Shown here one piece after another: positions 47,734 to 56,577 of a stretch of 64,000 bases of DNA. Positions within the stretch are counted from its first letter, which is position 1. Each line of letters begins with the position of its first letter. The position numbers were made by a program, and so were the translations under genes. The DNA is from JAFNAG01 sp963824985 (GTDB lineage: Bacteria; Acidobacteriota; UBA6911). The notes below the pieces were generated by a model that had not been told where the DNA came from, made no database searches, and saw only the letters and a list, made by a program, of their open reading frames with translations. The stretch covers positions 20,513 through 84,512 of the forward strand of contig CAWGRQ010000015.1 of NCBI GenBank assembly GCA_963824985.1. The letters run 5' to 3'.

Positions 47734-50110
47734 TCAAAGCTTCTGCCGGCACACACGGAAGCCATTGAAGGAGAACCTGAGAGTGAGAAAGAACGTGTCG
47801 CGGTAGGAAACGCGGGCGTACAACGAATCGAAGTACCAGGACCCGCCCCGCAGTACTCTGCGCAGTCCGGAGGAAGGGCCTTGAGGATCCGCAGCAGGGG
47901 AAACACTGTAGTAGCCTTTGCCATACCAGTCCGAGCACCACTCCCAGACATTTCCCAGCATGTCATACAGACCATATTCGTTCGGTTGCTTCTGCCCCAC
48001 CGGGTGTGTCTTCCCCCCTGAATTGGAGTAGTACCACGCGATCACGTCAAGGTCGCCATAATATGGCCCGGTCGTGCCCCCACGGGCTGCATATTCCCAT
48101 TCCGCCTCTGTGGGCAAACGGTAGCGATAGCTGTCATCCAGAGCGTTCAGCTTCGCAATGAACGCCTGCGCGTCGTTCCAGTTAACTTTCTCCACCGGAA
48201 GGCGATCGTCCCCCTTGAAATGGCTCGGATTTTTCCCCATCACCTTGACCCACTGCCCCTGCGTCACTTCATACTGCCCGAGCTCAAAGCCTTTAGTAAT
48301 CGTCACTTCATGGCGTGGGTAATCTGAATTGTAAGATTTGTCGCCGGGCGACCACCCCATCATGAACTTGCCGGCGGGGATGGTGACAAACTCCATACCT
48401 ATGGAATTTGGGGCAAGCTTCGCCGGCGCGCTGCGTTTCTTCTCGGCCGCAGCCTCTTCGTCGCGGCAGCGATCGAGCGTTGCCTTGGCCTCGGCATGCC
48501 CGGGATCGAGTCTCAAAGCCTCTTTGAGTTTGGTTTCAGCCTCGTCATATGCGCCACGATCGAGAAGCGCCGCGGCGGCCGCAACCAGGCTGGTGGCTTT
48601 CTCCCCTTCTGCTCTTTTGCGCGCTTCTTCCTGCCTCTGCCGCTCTTGCGCCGCCTCTTCTTCCTTCTTGCGTCTCCTTTCGTCCGTTACACGTCTCTTT
48701 TCCTCCTCTTTTTGGAACAGTTCAGCTTTGAGACTTTCAAGCTGTCCCCGCAGATCGCTAAAGTCCGGGTCGGATTCCCTGGCGGATCCCAGGTGGTTGG
48801 CCAGGTCGTTCAGGGCCGTCTCTGTCTCCTTCGGCAGCGCCCAATCAAGAGCTTGGATTACTTTTTGCTTTAGCCTCTCCCGCTTCGACTCCCACCCCCG
48901 CGTCTTCTCTTCCTCCAGACGCCTCTCCTCATCCGCCCTCCTTCGCTCTTCGGCCTCTCGTTGCCGCTTCACTTGCTCGGTGCGACGTATCTCTTCTTTT
49001 CGCCCCTCTTCCTCGAGAAGGTTCTGGCGTGCTTTTTCAATTGCGGCGTCGAGACCGGGCTCCGTGGGCGACAGTTTTCGGGCTTCATCCCACTTCGAAA
49101 TAGCGAGGGCATAGTCCTTCCCTTCGGAGGCTTGCCTGCCTTCGTCCATCAGCCTTCTCACCCGCACGCGCAACTCTTCCTCTTGAGTTTTGGCTTCCTG
49201 AACGCGCCGCTCTTCCTCCTGCTGCTGCCGTTGTTTTTCTTCCGCTCGGTTTCGCGCGGCCTCGCGCAACAATTCTGCTGCCTCCGCCCCATCCCAGGGG
49301 CGGTCTCCCGCCTTTCCTGCCAGCATTCGGGCCAGCAGATCGTCCAACCCGCTGTCGATCTCCGGGCGCAGGCCACATGCGCGTGTTCCCGGCCGCTGGT
49401 TGTAATACAGCCGCCCGGTCAGCATCTCGAACAATACGCACCCCAGCGCATACACATCCGAGGCAGGCCGCAGGGGATCGCCGGTGTCGCGCTGCTCCGG
49501 GCTCATGTAGGAAGGCGTCCCCGGGTGCCGCAACGGCCTGCTCAGAAGCGCGCGCATGCTGCCATACGGCACCTGCGCCAGCCCGAGATCGGCAAGCTTC
49601 GCATGTCCCTCGACGTCAAATAGAATGTTGCTCGGCTTCACATCCCGATGAACTGCCTCCAGAACGTGCAACGCCGACAATCCCTCGGCTATCTCGCGGG
49701 CGATGGTCATGGCCTCATCAACGCCCAGCGGATGCCCTTCCGACCTGGCCTTCTTGATCCGGTCAGCCAGGCTGCCGCCCGGTCGCCAGCTCCATGATCA
49801 GCATCAGGATGCCGGCTTCTTCCTCGAAATCGTGCACGTCGATCACATGCTGGTGATGCAGCTGCGCTCCCAGCTGGGCCTCCAGTTCAAAACGAGTGCG
49901 ATAATCGCCGAATTCCGTGCTCGACAGTCCGGCGGCATCCCGATGCAAGACTTTAAGGGCGCGCGGCGCGTTCAGCTGCAGGTGCAGCACGCGGTAAACC
50001 TCCGCGAAGGCGCCCGCTCCGAGGAGCGACTCGACACGGTATTTTTCATGAAGCAACAGCTTGCCGGGCGTGAGGGTCACGGGGATTCTTTCTCCAACAT
50101 TCAGCGACAT
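47734..50110 (-). CDS. Ser/Thr protein kinase fused to coiled coil and SUMF1 (FGE-sulfatase) domain, one frameshift
   Basis: From the ATG at 50110 a Hanks-type kinase starts with YRVESLLGAGAFAEVYRVL (P-loop) and RALKVLH (VAIK lysine). After a one-base insertion in a CCC run at about 49778-49780 it continues with VHRDVKPSNILFD (HRD loop), ADLGLAQ (DLG in place of DFG) and GTPSYMSPEQ. A long Glu/Arg-rich coiled coil (about 300 residues) holding a TPR-like pair follows. The C-terminal SUMF1 domain contains GMEFVTIPAGKFMMG, EVTQGQWVKVMG, LPTEAEWEYAARGG, NVWEWCSDWYG, RVLRGGSWYF and FNGFRVCR. There is no transmembrane segment. Full length would be about 790 residues. Kinase-SUMF1 fusions occur in bacteria, but targets are unknown. 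Confidence 0.88.
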
Positions 50111-50310
50111 TCCGTGGGTTATACTCCACTTCCGCCATAGCCAGGCAAATGCAAGGTCGGACCGCGAACTCTGGAGGGAGTCTACTTCGGAGACTCGATG
50201 ACATATCTGCTTGGAGCCTTCAAAAAGAGTGGGGCCGGGAATGGGGCCATATCTGTAGAATCCAGTTTTTGCATTAGAAAAGCTCCGCCCGGTTGGTGGA
50301 ACTATCATTG

Positions 50311-50850
50311 CCTTCGCCGCATCAAGCGGTCACGCCGGAACCGTTTCGCTTCAGCTTGTGCAAAGACAAGCTCCGCAAGGTTCGCAAACAGGAAGGACAA
50401 TACCTGCTGCGCTCGAATTTAACCGGGGAGGATCCGGCCACGTTATGGAAGTACTACATACAACTCGTCGAGGTGGAACAGGCGTTCAAGACCCTCAAAA
50501 TGGACCTTTCCTTGCGGCCCATCTACCACCAGAAAGATGAGCGGATTGAAGCGCATATTTTCGTGGCCTTCCTGTCTTACTGCCTTCAAGTTACTTTGCA
50601 GCAGCGATTGAAAGCCCTGGCTCCTGGTCTGACGGTGCGGTCGGTTCTGGAAAAGTTTGCGTCCATCCAATTGGTCGATGTCCATCTGCCCACGACGGAC
50701 GGCAGAGAGTTGCGTTTGCCCAGATATACGGAACCGGACAAGGAGCACCTACTATTGCTCTTCAGACTGGATTTGAAACTGCCCCCTCAGCCAAGGCCCG
50801 AACTCCTGGACAATAAGCCCGCGATGACCAAATTGAAGATGAACGTGTAG
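50311..50850 (+). pseudogene. IS1634-like (IS4 superfamily) transposase C-terminal fragment
   Basis: The frame reads KQEGQYLLRSNLTGEDPATL, KYYIQLVEVEQAFKTLKMDL and LRPIYHQKDERIEAHIFVAF then LSYCLQV. That is the C-terminal third of IS1634-type DDE transposases, including the catalytic-region glutamate in the YxxLxxVExAF motif. The N-terminal two thirds, with the two aspartates, are missing. Start codons in the frame are fortuitous. The typical short 3' tail ends at 50850. Confidence 0.75.
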
Positions 50851-50925
50851 TGAAGACTTTTGAGGGTCGCTTCTAATGTTTTCAATAACTTACCGGTCTC
50901 CCACCCCCTGAGTTGTCAAAGTCGG

Positions 50926-51183
50926 GTTAGCGAGGAATCACGAAATAGATTTGCGTCCTCTATTTCCCAGCGCCCAGGAACGGATCCGTTGTCTGTCGCC
51001 AATAATCGACGAGCCATCGCCTCTGGATTTGTGTGTACCTGGAATGGAAGCAATGCTTGAAAGTTGAAGTGCTGAAAAGTGCGGGAAATTTGTCGGAGAG
51101 GAAACATGCGTGGGTGTAGGCCACAGCATCAGACACTGATCCATGCCAGAGCAAGAGGTTCTGCACCAACGAAGAGAGCTCAT
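50926..51183 (+). repeat. 258-bp direct repeat, copy 1 (copy 2 at 55702-55959)
   Basis: Beginning GTTAGCGAGGAATCACGAAA and ending CAACGAAGAGAGCTCAT, this block matches 55702-55959 nearly base for base (about seven differences, for example CAGCGCCCAGG versus CAGAATCCAGG). Both copies have the same orientation and lie 4,776 bp apart, bracketing vapBC, the SPFH relic and the M24 peptidase. It has no convincing coding content. Confidence 0.9.
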
Positions 51184-51641
51184 GATGGGCGACAATTACA
51201 CTTCCCTGCGTAGTGGCTCATCTCAAGTTCACACAACTCGGAAACCGTTGCCTCACTCAAGATGACACTATTAGAGGGAGGAGTGGAAGAAGGAATCAAC
51301 ATCGTCCCGTCTCTTTTTCTTGGCGCTTGGCCGGTTACTATTTTGCACCAGCACTCGCCGGTCTGTGGAAAACCGTTTTGATCACAATCGCCGTTCCCGG
51401 CGTACTCACCCAAAATGATTCTTTTCATGTCCGCGGTCTTGGAAACTCCGAGATTCCCCATCGCCGCCAGTAAATCATAAATTCCATGGCCAAACCGGCT
51501 TGCTTCCCAAACGGGTCTCCCCAGAAGCTCGCTATTGAACGATCTCCAGGGAACCCATATCAGGTAATTGTTTAGCCAAATCAAATGGATGAAGAAGCAA
51601 AACGCAAAGAGGAAGGGGCGCAAGGGCGCAAAGATCGACAC
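51180..51641 (-). CDS. Unrecognised open frame, possibly a fragment
   Basis: This is a 153-codon minus-strand frame between two repeats. Its middle (GVSKTADMKRIILGEYAGNG then DCDQNGFPQTGECWCKIVTG) looks protein-like, with several Cys residues. Its first ~45 codons are encoded by the dispersed repeat at 51564, so the annotated start is doubtful. I recognise no family. It may be the 3' remnant of a longer gene disrupted by the repeats, or not a gene at all. Confidence 0.25.
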   Translation of the reverse strand: MSIFAPLRPFLFAFCFFIHLIWLNNYLIWVPWRSFNSELLGRPVWEASRFGHGIYDLLAAMGNLGVSKTADMKRIILGEYAGNGDCDQNGFPQTGECWCKIVTGQAPRKRDGTMLIPSSTPPSNSVILSEATVSELCELEMSHYAGKCNCRPS

Positions 51642-51859
51642 TGAGCGACAGGCGTGGGCGCAGCGCTTCGCGCTGGCGCATCCTTGGGCGAGCCGCGGGA
51701 GAAAGCGCGGGCAGAGCGGCTACTCAGGAGAATTGCGCTTTCTCCCGCGGCTCGCCCAAGGATGCGGCCGAAGGCCGCCCATGCCTGCGAACCGAAAAGA
51801 ATCTCCTTGCGTCCTTGCGTCTTTGCGTTCTGCTATTCAGCATCGGCCAAACAGATGCC
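51564..51859 (+). repeat. Dispersed repeat copy B with a ~150-bp insertion
   Basis: 51564-51672 and 51826-51859 match 25571-25450 on the opposite strand. The segment between them is extra in this copy. CGCAAAG/CTTTGCG-type short direct repeats (near 51600-51635 and 51806-51829) resemble the flanks of GxxExxY genes. The inserted segment contains a perfect inverted repeat, listed separately. Confidence 0.75.
51678..51765. repeat. Perfect 31-bp inverted repeat (hairpin element)
   Basis: The left arm 51678-51708 (GCATCCTTGGGCGAGCCGCG then GGAGAAAGCGC) is the exact reverse complement of 51735-51765, across a 26-base loop. A perfect 31-bp stem is far beyond chance. It sits inside an otherwise conserved dispersed repeat, like a REP/MITE-type insertion. 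Confidence 0.9.
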
Positions 51860-51934
51860 ATATCAGGATACCCCCTATTGTGAGGCCTCAGGCAGGGAAT
51901 TAACGTGTTGGATGTCCCCGCTTCTATCAGGGAT

Positions 51935-52366
51935 TCAGACTTGTAAGAGACGGGAAATGCCGAGGGATGCTATCTTCTCATGAGCGCGTGTGTCGGCAGT
52001 CAGCCACTGGCCACCCAGAAGGCTTGCCGTTGAAGCATAAACCGCGTCATAAGCACTCAATCCCCAGGAATAGGCCAGTTCGGCGGCCTTTTGGAGCGCC
52101 TCATGTCCCAGGGACAGCCGGGCAAAACCGAGATCTTCCAGAATGCCAAGCAGCTCTTTGAGCTGTTCTTCACTCTCAGCCATTCTGGAAAGCACGCTCA
52201 GCATTTCGACGAAGAACAGCTCGGGAACTGCATACTGCCTCGGACTATCCCGCAAGTCCAGGAGCACGGACCGGGCGGCCTCAGAGTCCGGTTCGTCGAC
52301 AAACCACTTTGCCGCCACCGATGCATCGATGACTATGATCCGGGCGTCCTCTTCCGGCGCAGTCAT
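51935..52366 (-). CDS. vapC: PIN-domain toxin (VapC-like)
   Basis: VapC-type PIN proteins are Mg-dependent RNases. The 143-residue protein has the four acidic positions: Asp14 (IVIDASVAAKWF), Glu54 (FFVEMLSVL), Asp107 (SAYDAVYAS) and Asp125 (WLTADTRA). Its ATG overlaps the antitoxin stop as ATGA, the usual toxin-antitoxin coupling. The length and motif spacing are normal and the gene looks intact. Confidence 0.9.
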   Translation of the reverse strand: MTAPEEDARIIVIDASVAAKWFVDEPDSEAARSVLLDLRDSPRQYAVPELFFVEMLSVLSRMAESEEQLKELLGILEDLGFARLSLGHEALQKAAELAYSWGLSAYDAVYASTASLLGGQWLTADTRAHEKIASLGISRLLQV

Positions 52367-52626
52367 GCCCTTCCCTCACGCACCAGATCCAGCGTGGATC
52401 TGCCTGCGGGGACTCTGAGCCGGGTTTTCAGGATGACTTCCACCAGGTCTTTCCTCTTCTGGTCGGCCTCCCGATCAACAAATCGCTTCTGATAATCGTC
52501 GATGCTGATGAGGACAGCCGCAGGCTTTGAGTTGCGTTCAATGAGGATCGGCTGCCCGGAGGTTTCGAGCGACCGGAGAACAGCTCCGAGCTTTTGCCTG
52601 AGTTTCAATGCGTTTACGGTCTTCAT
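52363..52626 (-). CDS. vapB: Phd/YefM-type antitoxin (VapB-like)
   Basis: This is an 87-residue antitoxin. The N-terminal DNA-binding part reads VNALKLRQKLGAVLRSLETS then GQPILIERNSKPAAVLISID. This is the Phd/YefM pattern (xRxxLGxxL...xxPxxIxRxGKPxAVLxSxxxY). The charged C-terminal tail (VILKTRLRVPAGRSTLDLV) would wrap the toxin. It starts at ATG 52626, directly against an inverted repeat that is probably its own operator. Confidence 0.88.
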   Translation of the reverse strand: MKTVNALKLRQKLGAVLRSLETSGQPILIERNSKPAAVLISIDDYQKRFVDREADQKRKDLVEVILKTRLRVPAGRSTLDLVREGRA

Positions 52627-52660
52627 GACACTATAATATCATATACTATATAATGGTGTC
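52627..52660 (-). promoter_or_regulatory. Putative vapBC operator/promoter palindrome
   Basis: GACACTATAATATCATATAC and TATATAATGGTGTC form an imperfect palindrome (GACAC...GTGTC ends, AT-rich core) that abuts the antitoxin ATG. The core contains several TATAAT-like -10 candidates on the minus strand. Phd/YefM antitoxins autorepress through such sites. Confidence 0.6.
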
Positions 52661-52857
52661 AATGTTATGGTATTTCAGGAGCCGGGCGGCATAACCTCTA
52701 AACCGGCATGTTCGCATTAGATCGGCTCACCCGGACAGGCGTTGCCGGTTTCATGCTGCGCCATGTCTAACCCGCTTTGCGCTGGCCCCCGGACCCGTGA
52801 GCCAGGTGCAATTGCGAAAATTCCAGATTCCCCGAAATTCTGCTTGACCTGTGTTAT

Positions 52858-53438
52858 TTATAACATTATAGCCGCAGGATTCACCCAACCGGAAACCAAC
52901 CCCGCGGGAGGAAGACGCCTGTCGATCTCCGCAAAGGGCAGGACGTCCGCCAGGCGGATATTCCCACCCTCGGCAAGCTCCGTCAGCCTCCCCTCAGATC
53001 CTGCGGGCCCCAGCCAGAGCGCATCCCGCGCCCGGACAAGCGCAATTGTCTGAAGGCCGCGCAGGGTCGGCTCCGCCGATGGCATGTCGGGCGGACGCAG
53101 GATCGCCACCGGCATCAGACTCGGGGGGCGCGGCGAGGAGGCGAGAAAAACCACACCACGGCTGCCGAACAACCGGGGCAGAAGATCCGGCATTATGCCC
53201 GCGCCGGGCAAAACGGCATCCTGGAGATTCGCTATCGCGGGGAGTGAGCGGACCTCGCCCCGGCGCCGATCAAGGTCGCGCACCTCAACCGCCAGCAACG
53301 CCGAAGCGGGAATCAGATCGCGCAAGGCCCGGTCCGGCGACGGCGGGCTCATGGAAACGGCGGGTCGTATGCCCAAGTCGAGCCCGCCCAAGGGAGACTG
53401 ACGGCCAGCACAACCACCATTATCAGGCTTCGCCACAT
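52858..53438 (-). pseudogene. Exported protein of unknown function, frameshifted
   Basis: ATG 53438 follows GGGAGG at a good distance and starts a signal peptide (WRSLIMVVVLAVSLPWAGST). That frame stops after about 29 codons. Another frame then runs on with RALRDLIPASALLAVEVRDL, RSLPAIANLQDAVLPG, LLPRLFGSRGVVFLASS and TLRGLQTIALVRARDALWL to a stop at 52858. A single indel near 53360 would join them into about 190 residues. The 'LIPASALLAVEV' opening loosely recalls DUF3352-type exported proteins. It overlaps the SPFH gene end by 16 bases and so shares its operon. Confidence 0.5.
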
Positions 53439-54060
53439 GGCAGACCTCCCGGTTGATTCGGGACGTGCCCGAATAGCGAGTCGAAAACGTCGGCTGCCTG
53501 GACGGCCGGATCATTCTGCGGGGCCGCATCTTCGGGAGCGCCCCCGCCCTTGGATGGAATGACGCGGTCGAATGCGGTCAGACCTCCCAGGGCGCCGAGT
53601 CCCATGGTTTCGACCGCCGTCGAAGGGACAATGACCATCGAGCCCTTCTGGCACAGGCCCTCATACACCATGTTCATGGCGCGCAGATGCAGAGCCACGG
53701 GATTGTCGCGGTAGTAGACGGATGCCCGGGCAAATTTTTCGGCGATCTCGGTTTCCGCGGTGCCCAGGATGATGCGGCTCTGGCGTTCGCGCTCCGCCTG
53801 CGCCTGGCGGCTCATGGCATCTTCGAGGTCCTTCGGGATTCGGCCGTGCCGAAAATCACCACCGCCTCCCACACCTGGGTCAGGCGCTGGCCCACGGCCA
53901 GAAAAAGGGCGGAACCGATGAAGAGGAGCACGGCCGAAGGGCTGAACGGATACAGGCTGAGATGGACCAGAAGCCCGGTGACAAAAATCGCCACCAGCAG
54001 TAGAGCGTTCAGCGGCGCAAAACGAAAATCGGCGCGCAGGCTCGTGGCGAACTTTTCCAT
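53423..54060 (-). pseudogene. SPFH/stomatin-like (slipin) gene with internal deletion
   Basis: From ATG 54060 (GGGAGAGG upstream) come two membrane spans (LNALLLVAIFVTGLLVHLSL, then SPSAVLLFIGSALFLAVGQ) and VWEAVVIFG, the entry to an SPFH domain. The frame ends soon after. In another frame IPKDLEDAMSRQAQAERERQ, ILGTAETEIAEKFARAS and GLCQKGSMVIVPSTAVETMG give the slipin C-terminal end. About 100-150 residues of the SPFH core between them are missing, so this is a deletion and a frame change, not a simple indel. Intact slipins scaffold membrane microdomains. Confidence 0.75.
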
Positions 54061-54290
54061 GGCCTCTCCCAGAGACACTTTCGAAATTTGATAGATGGGA
54101 ACCCGATCTGCTTGGCAGGCTGGGGCGTCATGGCGTCTTGCGACCCGATGACAGAGCCAGTTCGCGTCGTGGAGTCGGATTTCGGAAGTCAAATCACTTG
54201 TTGACCCAGGGCGGCTGAAATGGGAAAGTACGCCACACGACCAACAATGCCACGGCAACTGCGCTGGGCCGCTCACGAATGGAGGTTGCG

Positions 54291-55595
54291 ATGAAAGCTG
54301 ACAGAAGACGTTTTCTTTACCTATCTGCGGGGCTGGCAGGCGTGGCCGCGCTTTCCTGCGGCACGGAAAAGCCGGAGGGCGCCGCGGGCGCGGCTCAGCA
54401 GAGCGGCGGTCCGGGGAGTTCCCTTCCCGAACCGCTGCGTTCGCTGCGTCCCATGACCGAGGGTATCGTACCCATTACGGAAGCGGAACGCCGCGGGCGG
54501 ATCGAGAAGGCGCAGCGCCTGATGAAAGAAAACCGGATCGGTGCGATTTTCATGGAGGGTGGAACGAGCCTCTTTTATTTCACCGGCGTGCGGTGGAGCA
54601 ACAGCGAGAGGATGTTCGCCGCGGTATTGCCGGCAAAAGGCGATCCCATGTGGGTCTGCCCGAAGTTTGAGGAAGACCGCGCCCGGGAGCTGATCCGCTT
54701 CGGCACCGACATCCGCACCTGGGAAGAAGACGAGAGCCCCTACCGGGTTGTCGCCGGGATATTCAAGGATCAGGGAATCTCCGCCGGCCGCGTCGGCATG
54801 GAGGAGCGGGTCCGCTTCTTCCTGTTCGACGGCACGCGCAAGGAGGCTCCGGGCATTGAATTCGTGAGCGCCGATCCGGTGACCGCCGGCTGCCGCATGA
54901 TCAAATCGCAGGCGGAGATCGCGCTGATGCAGAAGGCCTTCGACCTTACAATGATGGCCTACAAGGCGGCATTCGCCATGTTATCGGCCGGAATGACCCA
55001 GCTCGACTTCCGCCGCAATGTCGAATCCGCGTTCAAGGCGCTCGGGATCGAGGGTTCGGCGGGCGCCCAGTTCGGCGTCTACACATCGTTTCCGCACGGC
55101 AGCATCCAGCCGCAGAAACTCAAAGAAGGCGACGTTGTGCTCGTGGATGGCGGGTGCGCGGTCGAGGGCTACCGGTCCGACGTGACGCGCACGACGGTGT
55201 TCGGAAAGCCGACGCAAAAGCAAGTGGATATCTGGGAGCTGGAAAAGAAGGCGCAGGCGGCAGCCCTGGCGGCCGTCAAGATAGGGGTGCCCTGCGAGGC
55301 GGTCGATGCTGCAGCACGCAAAGTCATCACCGACGCGGGTCTCGGTCCCGGCTACAGGGTCCCGGGACTGCCCCACAGGACCGGCCACGGCATCGGGCTC
55401 GACGGCCATGAGTGGACCAACCTGGTGCGCGGCAACCGGACGCCGCTGCAGGCCGGCATGTGCTTCAGCGACGAGCCCATGATCGTCATCCCCGGCGAGT
55501 TCGGCTGCCGCATCGAGGATTGCTTCTACGTAACCGATCAGGGCGCGAAGCTGTTCACCCAGCCGAGTCCCTCCATCGACCGCCCCGTCGCATAG
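54291..55595 (+). CDS. M24-family metallopeptidase (Xaa-Pro aminopeptidase-like), Tat/lipoprotein-exported
   Basis: ATG 54291 has GGAGG upstream. The N-terminus DRRRFLYLSAGLAGVAALSC has a twin-arginine-like RRxFL motif and a lipobox-like ALSC, suggesting an exported, lipid-anchored protein of 434 residues. The creatinase-like N-terminal domain is followed by the pita-bread domain. Its metal ligands are DGGCAVEGYRSDVTRT (two Asp), GHGIGLDGHEW (His), FSDEPMIV (Glu) and RIEDCFYVT (Glu). All five are present. Such enzymes cleave N-terminal residues next to proline. It is the only clearly intact larger gene between the two 258-bp repeats. Confidence 0.9.
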   Translation: MKADRRRFLYLSAGLAGVAALSCGTEKPEGAAGAAQQSGGPGSSLPEPLRSLRPMTEGIVPITEAERRGRIEKAQRLMKENRIGAIFMEGGTSLFYFTGVRWSNSERMFAAVLPAKGDPMWVCPKFEEDRARELIRFGTDIRTWEEDESPYRVVAGIFKDQGISAGRVGMEERVRFFLFDGTRKEAPGIEFVSADPVTAGCRMIKSQAEIALMQKAFDLTMMAYKAAFAMLSAGMTQLDFRRNVESAFKALGIEGSAGAQFGVYTSFPHGSIQPQKLKEGDVVLVDGGCAVEGYRSDVTRTTVFGKPTQKQVDIWELEKKAQAAALAAVKIGVPCEAVDAAARKVITDAGLGPGYRVPGLPHRTGHGIGLDGHEWTNLVRGNRTPLQAGMCFSDEPMIVIPGEFGCRIEDCFYVTDQGAKLFTQPSPSIDRPVA

Positions 55596-55701
55596 AATGT
55601 TCCTGGGCCCTGGCAATCCGCTCATTGAGCGCTGTATACGGCGGAAAATGGGGGAAAATGGGGACGCAAGCCTATTTCGAGGCATTTTGCGTTCTTTAGT
55701 T

Positions 55702-55959
55702 GTTAGCGAGGAATCACGAAATAGATTTGCGTCCTCTATTTCCCAGAATCCAGGAACGGATCCGTTGTCTGTCGCCAATAATCGACGAGCCATCGCCTCT
55801 GGATTTGTGTGTACCTGGAATGGAAGCAATGCTTGAAAGTTGAAGTGCTGAAAAGTGCGGGAAATTTGTCGGGGAGGAAACATGCGTGGGTGTAGGCCAC
55901 AGCATCAGACACTGATCCATGCCAGCGCAAGAGGTTCTGCACCAACGAAGAGAGCTCAT
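55702..55959 (+). repeat. 258-bp direct repeat, copy 2
   Basis: This is the near-identical counterpart of 50926-51183 in the same orientation. Upstream sequence (about 55600-55700) differs from that of copy 1, so the repeat ends abruptly at GTTAGCGAGG. No transposase gene lies in this copy. Confidence 0.9.
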
Positions 55960-56316
55960 CCGGCAGCTTGCTGCCAACCTTACCGATGATGCAGGCCGGC
56001 GATGCACGGGAGTGAAATCAAACGCGCAGATTGCTTCGGCCTGCAAGAAACGCGCCGCGACGACGGCGTGTCTTTTTCAAGAGAGTCGTGAATGCGGTCA
56101 GCGTGATAAAAAAAAGACATAATCCCGGCTCGGACGGCGCAGATGAACGTCATTGAGGACAATCACGTGATCGAGAAGCTCTCTGCGACAACTTCCGATC
56201 CAGCGTTCCGAGATTCCATGCAAAGCGCATCGAAGCCGCCAAACTGTACCACTTCGAAAGTGACCGCGACCGCCTGTTTCGCCGCATGGCAGAACCGACT
56301 CACGCCCCCGGATCAG
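55960..56316. other. Stretch without a recognised gene
   Basis: Only short open frames are present. One (near 56143-56240) reads VIEDNHVIEKLSATTSDPAF then RDSM, which is protein-like, but it is not extended and I cannot assign it. It is probably decayed sequence between the 258-bp repeat and the DUF4160 gene. Confidence 0.4.
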
Positions 56317-56577
56317 CTATTCCAGCGGAGCGATGGGGAGGATGGGCTGCTGGCTACAAATTCGCTCCCAGTTTTCCCGGAGTTCCGCCCTGTGTTCGCC
56401 GGCGCCTTCGAGCAGTAGGCCCATCGCGCGGCGGGGCAAACGACCCTCAGCAAATTCCAGCGTCTCCAGACGAATCACGACTTCGTTTTCGGCATAGCGT
56501 GCGTGAAAGTGAGGCGGCTGGTGATCGTTCCACTACATCGAAACGACGATGCCGAAAAAACTGCTAAGCGTGGGCAT
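56317..56577 (-). pseudogene. DUF4160-family protein with an in-frame amber codon
   Basis: From ATG 56577 the frame reads MPTLSSFFGIVVSM, TAG, then WNDHQPPHFHARYAENEVVI and RLETLEFAEGRLPRRAMGLL, ending LPIAPLE at TAG 56317-56319. DUF4160 proteins have (I/V)xM(Y/F)xxDHxPPHFHAxY, so the TAG at 56533-56535 stands where Tyr or Phe is expected, in the same frame. Everything else is intact (87 codons). It overlaps the end of the DUF2442 gene by 14 bases. DUF4160 and DUF2442 often occur side by side; their function is unknown. Confidence 0.7.

Noticed and set aside
48338..49114. Ser/Arg-rich plus-strand ORF opposite the kinase coiled coil
   Set aside because: It is the antisense of Glu/Arg-rich coiled-coil codons and has a low-complexity composition.
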